Shown here one piece after another: positions 54,207-64,000 of a DNA stretch of 64,000 nucleotides (positions are counted from its first letter, which is position 1; the number at the start of each line of letters is the position of its first letter). The notes beneath the pieces are model-generated. The model was not told the DNA's origin, did no database searches, and worked only from the letters and a program-made list of their open reading frames with translations. The translations under genes were made by a program, and so were the position numbers. Source of the stretch: Notolepis coatsorum (taxonomy: Eukaryota > Chordata > Actinopteri > Aulopiformes > Paralepididae); the NCBI GenBank assembly GCA_963971535.1, contig OZ020593.1, positions 37,059,384-37,123,383 on the forward strand. The letters run 5' to 3'.

Positions 54207-54442
54207 CGACTGTCCAAACAAACTGTAGTCACTGAGAGACTAAATCGGGGAAATAATGATACCTGCCAGACGTGCCGCTTGTCATAAAATCACTGCTCCA
54301 GGATACTGCGTTTGGTTAGTTTATTAAAGTTAAATCAGTTCATATACTACAAAACTAAAGTGAATCACAGCTTGGTTTATCATAGTGTAGTGCGGTCAGC
54401 AAAGTGTGACTTCCCCGTTCACCCCCTAATCATTACCATACC
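54207..54442 (-). repeat. BEL/Pao 5' LTR, truncated
   Basis: It aligns with 43157-43405 with few substitutions and small gaps. Its sense 5' end is missing: about 70 bases present at the start of the 3' LTR (49938-49914 plus 43440-43406) are absent here, and similarity ends abruptly at ATTACCATACC. Confidence 0.75.
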
Positions 54443-54600
54443 TGAAACCCGCGGGTGAACAGCTGACTTTTACTCATACTACGACACCACGTGACCCATT
54501 TGTGAATGACGTGACCATAACAACCCGAGTTGTCTATACCTGGCTGTCACCAACACTAGTGAAGCACTGCTTCACACGTATTCATGCAGAAACCTCCACT

Positions 54601-54819
<219 letters not shown>

Positions 54820-54885
54820 GAGAATGTAGCCTGAATGCTTGAGCTACTGCATGTCTGTGACACATACCTGTCCCCACCCACCACC

Positions 54886-55083
<198 letters not shown>

Positions 55084-55127
55084 TTGCATCACTCCGACTG
55101 TAAAAGTCCAGTGTGGGTATACATCTG

Positions 55128-55305
55128 TGTCCTGCAGGCTAATAGAAGCTCATAGACAGCAGGCTAATAGAAGCTCATAGAGAGCAGACTAATAGAAGCT
55201 CATAATAGACAGCAGACTAATAGAAGCTCATAGAGAGCAGACTAATAGAAGCTCATAGACAGCAGACTAATAGAAGCTCATAGACAGCAGACTAATAGAA
55301 GAAAG
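55128..55305. repeat. 26-bp tandem repeat
   Basis: Seven copies of a unit with AGCAGACTAATAGAAGCTCATAGA and small length differences. Confidence 0.9.
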
Positions 55306-55477
55306 ATATATATAATTCATTAATTTATCTAATTAATCGCATAACCATTTTATGCCTGATATTCTATATTCTATAATCATATTTGAAATTGCATGTGTCC
55401 GGATGGCAGAATGGTTTAATCATCTTCCCTTTATTCATTTGCTTAGATTTTTCAGGTCTGGTCAATTTTAGCATGGT

Positions 55478-57900
55478 GAAGAAAAAGTTGATGGTGTTGT
55501 CGGACCTTTTGGTCTGGGTATAAGAAACGATAGAGGAGATAGACTAGTGGATTTCTGCAGGAAGAACCAATTGTGGGTCACCAACACTTGGTTTGAACAA
55601 CGTAAATCTGCAAGACACACATGGAGATCTCCTGATGGAAACACTAGAAACCAAATTGATTACATTATGATAAACCACAGATACAAGAAAGGAATAACAA
55701 ACTCTAAGGCACGACCATCTGCAGACTGTGGTTCAGATCATATTCCAGTAGTGATGAAAATGAAGATCAAACTGAAAACCATCAAGAAAAAGAAAACGAC
55801 ACACAAAAGATGGGATGTGAAGAGTCTGAAAGGAGAAACCATGAAGAGACAATACAGAAACGAAGTGAACAAAACATTAGAAAATAGAGAGTTAGCAGAT
55901 ATTGAAGATCCACAAGAACTATGGACAAAACTGAAAGAAAAACTGGGAAGCGTTGCAGACATAATCTGTGGTAAACCAGAAAAAGTTGAGAAACAAGAGT
56001 GGATGACGAAAGACATTCTGGATGAGATGAAAAAGAGAGCAGACATGAAGAATGCGGACAGAAAAACTGAATACAACAGAGCAAAACGAAAAGTACAGAA
56101 GATGTGTAGAGATGCAAAAGAGAAGTATTACAAAGAAAAATGCAAGGAAATTGAAGATCTAGACAAGAAGCACAACCCTCTCATGTACAACAAGATCCAA
56201 CAACTAACAAGGAAGAGGAAAAAAACAACCCAAGGTGTCAGAGACAAAGAAGGAAAACTGCTCCTTGACGAGAAGGAAATAATCAATAGATGGGCACAGT
56301 ATGTGGAAACACTATACAAAGACCAGAACAGAACATCAGACACAGGAATTAGTCTAGAAGAGATAGAAAAAGTCCAGATCACGAAAAAAGAAGTTGAAGA
56401 GGCTGTGAAGTCACTGGCCACGGACAGATCGCCCGGCGAGGATGAGATCCCTGCTGAACTGATTAAGAACTCTGGTGACCGATGCATCGAGCTCCTTGTG
56501 AAACTGGTAAACAACATCTATAACTCAGGAAATATTCCAAATGATTTCCTAAAATCAATGTTCATTCCGATCCCAAAGACCGGAAGATCCACAGAATGCA
56601 ACAATTACAGGACTATCAGTTTGATATCTCATTCATCAAAAGTACTCCTGAAAATCATCAAGAACAGAATAGAACCCATAATTGAACATCAGCTCTCGGA
56701 TAGCCAAATGGGTTTTCGCAAAGGAAAAGGAACAAGAGATGCAATCTGCCAACTCAGAATCATTGGTGAAAAATCGATAGACCAACAGAAGAAGCTGTAT
56801 ATTTGCTTCATCGATTTCACGAAGGCCTTCGACAGAGTTGAACATACAACATTGATGAGAACAATGGAAGAATTCAAAATACCAGTTTCTGACTGAAGAA
56901 TAATTGCCAACTTATACTGGAGGCAGAAGGCTAATGTTAGAATAGGAAAGGAGAAATCAAGAGACTTCCCGGTGGAGAAGGGTGTAAGACAAGGATGCAT
57001 CTTGTCCCCTGTACTCTTTAATATGTACAGTGAATCACTGATGAAAAAAGGTCTGAGAGGAGGGAAAGGAGTAAAACTTGGCGAAGAGAACATCACCAAT
57101 ATAAGATACGCGGATGACACTGCTATAGTCTGTAACTGTCAAGAAGATCTACAGGACATGATGAATAAGCTGAATGTCGAATGCAAAAACTATGGAATGT
57201 CGCTAAACACAAAGAAAACTAAAGTAATGATCATTGAAAAAACACCAGGAACTGTTTGTAAAATACAGGTGGATGGAGAAAAACTTGAACAAGTGAAGGA
57301 GTACATGTACCTTGGAAGCTGGATCAGTGAAGGTGGAAGAGCTAACATGGACATTAAGAGAAGAACCGGAATTGCAAAGGGCGCATTCTGGAATCATAAA
57401 GAATTATTGAGAAGAAACATAAGTTGGAAAACGAAGACCAGGATTTTGGAAACGTATGTTATGTCAGTCTTTTCATACGGAGCAGAAGCATGGACGCTGA
57501 ATGAAGAGGCAAAGAGGATGATAGACTCTTTTGAAATGTGGACACTGAGGAAGATGCTGAAGATAACATGGAAGGATAAGATCAAGAATGAGGAGGTACT
57601 GAGAAGAGCGGATATGCAAGGAGGACAGCTGCTGGAGAGGTTGAAAAAGAGAAAGATGGAGTTGTGCGGGCATGTTCTGAGAGGATCCAGCGGGGAGATG
57701 TTCAAGAAGGTGGTGATGGGGAAGGTGGATGGAAAGAGAGGAAGTGGAAGACCAAGAAGAGGCTGGGTAGACGATGTCTGTGATTGGAGTGGAGTGAGAG
57801 GCGGAGTCACGGAGTTGGAGAGAAGAAGTGGGGACAGAATGGGTTGGAGAGTGATAGGCAACCTTCGGAACGAAGAAGCCACCTAATGATTGATTGTTAT
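55478..57900 (+). mobile_element. RTE-type LINE, one internal stop
   Basis: A 5'-truncated endonuclease (VGPFGLGIRNDRGDRLVDFC, WRSPDGNTRNQIDYIMI, SADCGSDHIPVVM) is followed by a basic linker. The RT has DRSPGEDEIPAELIKNSG, FIDFTKAFDRVEHTTLM, KGVRQGCILSPVLFNMYSES and IRYADDTAIV (57104-57133). The C-terminal segment is YGAEAWTLNEEAKRMIDSFE and MELCGHVLRGSSGEMFKKVV. A single TGA at about 56894-56896 interrupts an otherwise open frame of about 800 codons. The 3' end, TGATTGATTG, fits the short repeat tails of RTE elements. Probably one of the younger LINE copies in the window. Confidence 0.85.
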
Positions 57901-58139
57901 TCACAGTCAAAGATACACATTTTTTTTATTGATATTCTCATTTGGTTCATTACAATTTACTCAAGCCTAGTAACAGACACAGTATTTCTGACACTGGGAA
58001 TACATTTCCTGAGATCCATAGATGTCCCTAGAATCAGATACCAAGAACATGCAAATGGACATTTATTTAAAAAAAAAAGTCTGTAAATGTGTATTATATG
58101 TTCTTATGGAATGAATGAGATAAAAAAAATATTATAAAA

Positions 58140-58245
58140 AAAATTATAATAAATTTTTTTTAATAAGTTTTGCGTTAATTTTCATAACGCGATAATTTGC
58201 TGTGTAATTAATTAATCTAATTAACGCAATAAACTGACAGCCCTA
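58140..58245. repeat. hAT-like terminal relic
   Basis: GTTAATTAGATTAATTAATT and TTAGGGCTGTCAGTTTATTG on the minus strand look like a common fish hAT end. A weaker partner (TTAATTTATCTAATTAATCG) lies at 55318-55345, left of the RTE element. Confidence 0.4.
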
Positions 58246-58249
58246 ATAT

Positions 58250-58287
58250 ATATATAGAGAGAGAGAGGGAGAGAGCGAGAGCGAGAG

Positions 58288-58328
<41 letters not shown>
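58250..58328. repeat. (GA)n array
   Basis: GA repeat with GGGAGAGAGC-type interruptions on its left side. Confidence 0.9.
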
Positions 58329-59038
<710 letters not shown>

Positions 59039-59152
59039 CAGAGGGGGGGGGGGGTAGACAAGGGTTTGAAACCACTGGATATCCTTGGAGATGGATGACT
59101 ACACACTAGACCCTGTGTTTTGTTTCAGAATAACTTTGGCATTTTTTTACCT

Positions 59153-60415
59153 GAATCCTATGGTGCTGATGTGAGGATGACATGTGATAATCCTATGGTT
59201 CTGTTGTGAGGAGAACATGTGATAATCCTATGGTTCTGTTGTGAGGAGGACATGTGATAATCCTATGGTTCTGTTGTGAGGAGAACATGTGATAATCCTA
59301 TGGTTCTGTTGTGAGGAGGACATGTGATAATCCATGGTTCTGTTGTGAGGATGACATGTGATAATCCCATGGTTCTGTTGTGAGGATGACATGTGATAAT
59401 CATATGGTGCTGATGTGAGGAGGACATGTGATAATCATATGGTGCTGATGTGAGGAGGACATGTGATAATCATATGGTTCTGTTGTGAGGAGGACATGTG
59501 ATAATCCATGGTGCTGATGTGAGGATGACATGTGATAATCCCATGGTTCTGTTGTGAGGATGACATGTGATAATCATATGGTGCTGATGTGAGGAGGACA
59601 TGTGATAATCATATGGTGCTGATGTGAGGAGGACATGTGATAATCATATGGTTCTGTTGTGAGGAGGACATGTGATAATCCATGGTGCTGATGTGAGGAG
59701 GACATGTGATAATCCATGGTTCTGTTGTGAGGAGGACATGTGATAATCCATGGTTCTGTTGTGAGGAGGACATGTGATAATCATATGGTGCTGATGTGAG
59801 GAGGACATCTGATAATCATATGGTGCTGATGTGAGGACATGTGATAATCCATGGTTCTGTTGTGAGGAGGACATGTGATAATCATATGGTGCTGATGTGA
59901 GGACATGTGATAATCATATGGTGCTGATGTGAGGACATGTGATAATCATATGGTGCTGATGTGAGGACATGTGATAATCATATGGTGCTGATGTGAGGAG
60001 GACATGTGATAATCCTATGGTGCTGATGTGAGGACATGTGATAATCCATGGTTCTGTTGTCAGGAGGACATGTGATAATCCTATGGTGCTGATGTGAGGA
60101 CATGTGATAATCCATGGTTCTGTTGTCAGGAGGACATGTGATAATCATATGGTGCTGATGTGAGGAGGACATGTGATAATCATATGGTGCTGATGTGAGG
60201 AGGACATGTGATAATCCTATGGTGCTGATGTGAGGACATGTGATAATCCTATGGTGCTGATGTGAGGACATGTGATAATCATATGGTGCTGATGTGAGGA
60301 GGACATGTAATAATAATATGGTGCTGATGTGAGGACATGTGATAATCATATGGTGCTGATGTGAGGACATGTGATAATCATATGGTTCTGTTGTGAGGAG
60401 GACATGTGATAATCG
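59153..60415. repeat. 35-bp minisatellite, about 36 copies
   Basis: Units combine GACATGTGATAATC(A/C), ATATGGT or CCATGGT, then GCTGATGTGAG or TCTGTTGTGAG, with GAGGAC or GAC endings, giving lengths of about 29-35 bases. The two unit types alternate in irregular blocks. Open frames across it are products of the period only. Confidence 0.95.
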
Positions 60416-60603
60416 CACATTAATTAAACATAACGACACCTGAAGGAGAGCAGTCCTCTGTCTAGTGAACTACAGACACTATTTCCTCAACTATTTTCAA
60501 CTGTAGTAGGTCCAACTTGAGGAAGGTTGAAGAAATTGTCTCAGCAGTTCACTAGAGTGACTAGAGGTCTGCTCTCCTCTGGATGATGTCATCCAGCGTC
60601 AGT

Positions 60604-60720
60604 GTTGGGCAAGTTACTTTTAAAAAGTATCTAGTTACAGTTACTAGTTACTTCTTCCAAAGATTTACTAAATGACTTACTCAGTTACAAATGATAAAAG
60701 TAACTAGTTACTTCAGAAAT
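60604..60720. repeat. Transposon end-like sequence (GTTACTAGTTAC type)
   Basis: GTTGGGCAAGTTACTTTTAA and AGTTACAGTTACTAGTTACT followed by TAAAAGTAACTAGTTACTTC match a very common terminal motif of teleost DNA repeats. Only one end is seen. Confidence 0.5.
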
Positions 60721-61600
60721 CTGTGGGACAAACTGAGACTAGCCTCCAATCAAATGCCATGTATGTAAATATTATAATTACTATGTTTATATAGTGGATC
60801 ATACAAATACAAACACAATAGATGTTTTGGAACTTTTGATATGTATTGCCGCCCCTCCTCCTTGACTCCACATCGAAGAGGAAGGGGGCGTGGCCAAAGC
60901 TGCTGTTACTGTAAGAAGAGGAGCCGAAGAGCATGGAGACACACGCTCACGACCAGGCACGTGCACACATAGAGCCCAAGGGGTGCTTGAGCACCTGCCT
61001 TTTTGAGCCTCATAAAAAAAGTGCCATTAAAAAAAAATATATATATATATATACCGTTTACTGCCCTTCCAACTGAAAAATGTCAGGATAGAATAAAAAT
61101 ATTAGGTAAAGAGAGAGAGATGCCCCATATTCCATTGCAGTTTGCACGGCCTCCTCAGCGTGCCTCTCCGCGGACCTATATATTTTATGCATAGCGTGGG
61201 TGGTGATGATGATGATGATAGAAACCGCTGTGCCGCATACAGTTGAATGCTGGTATTACACTCATTGAGGGACATGAAGAAGTCAAGTCCGATGGGATTT
61301 GGGATTCTCAAATACAAATCGGGATTCGAATAAAAAAATGCATTTATATTAAACAATACAGAATATACAGCACTTCTTGGGGTCTGTAGGGTAAGCACTT
61401 ATTCCCTCCCCCCTGAACATTTATGGAGATGTATGGGCCTTTTAAGTCAGTGATAAAAGTGTCTTTCAAGGATAAGTGAGCTCCTGCACTGATTATTATA
61501 GTTCAATATTCAATATTTGATCACCAAAACCCCCCAAAAAGCATTTCTTATACTTTGTACAATAACCGTTTGTGGATCTCGCTTCGATCTTCACTTACAC
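60721..61600. other. Intergenic, no gene recognised
   Basis: Contains a GGTGCTTGAGCACC palindrome (60980-60995) and AT-rich microsatellite patches near 61030 and 61200. No exon or element pair was supported. Confidence 0.5.
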
Positions 61601-61779
61601 TCAGGCCTGGACTGGCCATCTGGCATACCGGGCCGACGCATATTTAGGCTGTTATGATAAAACAAAATATATATATATATTATTTATAAAAAAAATAAAA
61701 AAAATAAAAATGTATTTAACTTTTTTTTTTTCATTTGGTCAACGACCGGCCCTCTACTAGGCTGGGACAGCGGCCCATT

Positions 61780-62430
61780 GGTACTGACTGACACTGGGCT
61801 CGCCCAATCACATATCTTACTAAGCACCCCCCGCCAGTCATGCAGGTACATGACTGAGAGGGGGGCTGGTACATGACTGAGAGGGGGCTGTGGTACATGA
61901 CTGAGAGGGGGCTGTGGTACATGACTGAGATGGGGCTGTGGTACATGACTGAGAGGGGGCTGTTACATGACTGAGAGGGGGCTGGTACATGACTGAGAGG
62001 GGGCTGGTACATGACTGAGAGGGGGCTGGTAGATGACTGAGAGGGGGCTGGTATACAGGACTGAGAGGGGGGCTGGTATACATACATGACTGAGAGGGGG
62101 CTGGCTGGTACATGACTGAGAGGGGGCTGACTGGTACATGACTGAGAGGGGGCTGGTACATGATTGAGAGGGGGCTGGTACCATGTATTGGTACTGACTA
62201 ACACTGGGCTGGCCCAATCACATCTCTTACTAAGCACCCCCCGCCAGTCGTGTGGTACAGTACATGACTGAGAGGGGACTGGTATACAGGACTGAGAGGG
62301 GGCTGGTATACATGACTGAGAGGAGGCTGGTACATGACTGAGATGGGGCTGGCTGGTACATGACTGAGAGGGAGCTGGCTGGTACATGACTGAGAGGGGG
62401 CATGAGAGGAGGCTGGTACCATGTATTGTG
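61780..62430. repeat. 22-bp minisatellite with higher-order duplication
   Basis: GTACATGACTGAGAGGGGGCTG units fill 61846-62180 and 62255-62420. The unique leader with ACTGGGCT(C/G)(G)CCCAATCACAT and AGCACCCCCCGCCAGTC occurs before each block (61784-61845 and 62189-62250), so a block of about 405 bases was duplicated. GCCTGGACTGGCCATCTGGC at 61604 upstream resembles a transposon end. Confidence 0.9.
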
Positions 62431-62835
62431 CATCATTGTAGGTCAAACCTTTAAAAAGTTTATTTCCACAGCAGCCATTTTGGATTTTGGTCTCTCACAA
62501 ATTTGCCCCGCCTTTTTTTAAATACACCCCGACTAAATTTGTTTATTAACCCTCCTAGATGACAAATCCATTGAGAAACGAAGTGCCACAGATGACCCAA
62601 CTACTAGGTCCATATCGTATCATCATAATATTATTTTTTAAATCATTAGGATAAGGGTTCCCTTGATAAAGATGCATGAAAAGGCTGTATAATATACAAC
62701 ACCTGTAGCTCAACTGCAAAAACTGCTTTTTTGATTTGATTAGATTTGTATTTGGAAATTAAAAACACATCATAAAAACAAATAATCTTGACCAATTTGT
62801 ATTCCTGAGGATATCACCTAAAAGCATTCATTAAA
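62431..62835. other. Non-coding stretch, nothing recognised
   Basis: AT-rich sequence without gene, RNA or repeat features that I can support. Confidence 0.5.
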
Positions 62836-62945
62836 ACTAGGGATGCTCGATATTGGCTTTTTTACCGATACCGATATACCGATATTGTCCAACTCTTAAT
62901 TTCCGATACCGATATCAACCGATATCAACCGATACCGATATATGC
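62836..62945. repeat. CCGATA-rich hAT-like end
   Basis: AGGGATGCTCGATATTGGC is followed by repeated CCGATACCGATAT motifs, as seen in subterminal regions of common fish hAT elements. No partner end lies in the window. Confidence 0.5.
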
Positions 62946-63149
62946 AGGGTGTTATGGTTTGTAACCGACCCCAATCGCACAACACAAGACAGGTATGATG
63001 GTTTGCCAAGAAACAGATATTTATTGAACAACAGGGAAATACAGGGAAAAGGGCACTGTCCCTTTAAGGGAGAATCACAAATACAGGAATATAATATGAG
63101 GGGAAGGAAAGGTGCCTTTAAGAGGCTGGCAGGAAAAGGGAACACTAAG

Positions 63150-63520
63150 GGAAAGTAAGGGAACGCCTAAGGGAAGGTTAAGGGAACGCCTTGGGACAGA
63201 GGAACTAGAGACTAGGTAAACCAGGGACAAGGAGAACTAGGGAGAGAGGACTAGGGACTAGGAGAGCTAGGGAACAGGAGAAACGGGGACTAGGGGAACT
63301 AGGGACAAGGAACTAGGTGGAACTAGAAAGGGGAGAACTAGGGAACAGGAACTAGGTGGAACTAGAAGGGGAGAACTTGGGACCAGGAACTAGGTGGAAC
63401 TAGAAAGGGGAGAACTAGGGAACAGGAACAAGGTGGAACTAGAAAGGGGAGAACTAGGGAACAGGAACTAGGTGGAACTAGAAAGGGGAGAACTAGGGAA
63501 CAGAGGGGACTGAGGCCCGC
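63150..63520. repeat. 39-bp minisatellite
   Basis: From about 63290 onward there are about six copies of a unit with GGGGAGAACTAGGGAACAGG and AACTAGGTGGAACTAGAAA, preceded by shorter AGGGGAACTAGGGAC variants. Confidence 0.9.
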
Positions 63521-63719
63521 GGAGGCGGGCTGGGGTACAGGGAGGAACTGGGGACTGGTGGGAAAACATCTGGGCCGCTCTGCAGGACAGAGGAGAGAGT
63601 TAATGCACAAAAGGGAAAAAACAGAGCAGGTGCAGAACAGTCCAAATAACAAAGTGAACAAAGTAATAATATCTTCGTGTGACAAACACACAGGGGGAGA
63701 TGTAAAGTCCAAAAATACT

Positions 63720-64000
63720 ATTCAAAGTGAGAACCAAAAACAGAGGCATTACGCTGGGAGATGAAATGTCCAAACTAACTAACAGAGGCAATACGCTGGG
63801 AGATGAAATGTCCAAACTAACTAACAGAGGCAATACGCTGGGAGATGAAATGTCCAAACTAACTAACAGAGGCAATACGCTGGGAGAGTGACATCACAAT
63901 CAAAACTCACCCAGGCGTATGCGTAAAGGTACAGGAACAGCAGCGGGAACGGGGGCAAGAGGCATTACGCTGAGTGAGTGACATCACAATCAAAACTCAC
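63720..64000. repeat. 52-bp tandem repeat reaching the window end
   Basis: At least three copies of GAGGCAATACGCTGGGAGATG plus AAATGTCCAAACTAACTAAC. It then passes into a second unit type with GTGACATCACAATCAAAACT at 63888 and 63979, and continues beyond the window. Confidence 0.9.

Larger units (their letters stand above)
43157..54442 (-). mobile_element. Defective BEL/Pao element carrying a CWF19L2-like insert
   Basis: Direct repeats at 43157-43405 and 54207-54442 are the LTRs of a minus-strand element. In sense order it has: a 5' LTR, a 5' leader, gag (53725-51602), protease (51620-51010), an intronless CWF19L2-like segment (51005-50400), a small integrase/DUF5641 remnant (50390-50170), a purine tract (about 49960-49939) and a 3' LTR that starts TGTGGTG at 49938. 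The 3' LTR is split by an L1. Reverse transcriptase, RNase H and the integrase core are missing, so it could only move with help from another element. Frameshifts in gag show that this copy is dead. Confidence 0.8.

Noticed and set aside
59153..60415. CRISPR-like array
   Set aside because: Units are directly adjacent and all positions repeat; there are no unique spacers of constant length, and the setting is vertebrate.

Overview
The window is vertebrate, most probably teleost fish, DNA. It holds one recognisable multi-exon host gene surrounded by nested transposable elements and simple repeats. The fish assignment is an inference from the mix of element types: DIRS, BEL/Pao, Tx1-like and L1-like LINEs, L2/Rex1-type LINEs, RTE, a DANA/V-SINE-like SINE, hAT-, piggyBac- and Harbinger-like elements, a B30.2 (SPRY) scrap, and very long GT/CA/GA arrays. 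Such STR density recalls gadids, but the species cannot be proved from the sequence.

Layout. 1-2350: tail of a DIRS-type element with 61-bp inverted repeats, then a 50-bp minisatellite. 2430-5830: three LINE fragments, one of which (4269-5583) is a 5'-inverted copy with a 12-bp target duplication lying inside another LINE. 6170-10780: small palindromes, a tRNA-like relic, an L1 3' end inside hAT-like ends, and GT-rich repeats. 10778-25700: possible 15-kb remains of a hAT element whose two ends face each other across a young BEL/Pao retrotransposon (11425-19974; LTRs about 99.6 % identical), a Tx1-like LINE sitting between GA arrays (20267-23588), and an L2/Rex1-like LINE end carrying a SINE. 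25745-28535: an anonymous dispersed repeat, a minus-strand L2/Rex1-type LINE with a SINE inside it, and a B30.2 fragment. 29956-37103: a five-exon kelch-like gene closest to klhl10 (BTB, BACK, six kelch repeats, 570 codons), with a Harbinger-like MITE in intron 1 and a nearly full-length LINE in intron 2. 38165-43110: LINE pieces and a 1.5-kb hAT-like element with an 8-bp duplication.

43157-54442 is the most unusual part. It is a minus-strand BEL/Pao element with gag and protease whose reverse transcriptase, RNase H and most of its integrase are missing. In their place is an intronless stretch that resembles the N-terminal third of the host splicing factor CWF19L2. Its 3' LTR is split by an L1 (23-bp target duplication). 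That L1 carries a piggyBac-like element (TTAA duplication), which itself contains an array of five repeats and a hAT-like MITE (8-bp duplication). The order of insertion can be read directly.

54600-64000: compound GT/GA and CA arrays, a nearly intact RTE-type LINE with one internal stop (55478-57900), and several minisatellites (35, 22, 39 and 52 bp units).

Apart from klhl10-like, no functional host gene is supported. Names of repeat families are my assignments from motifs and have not been checked against a repeat library.
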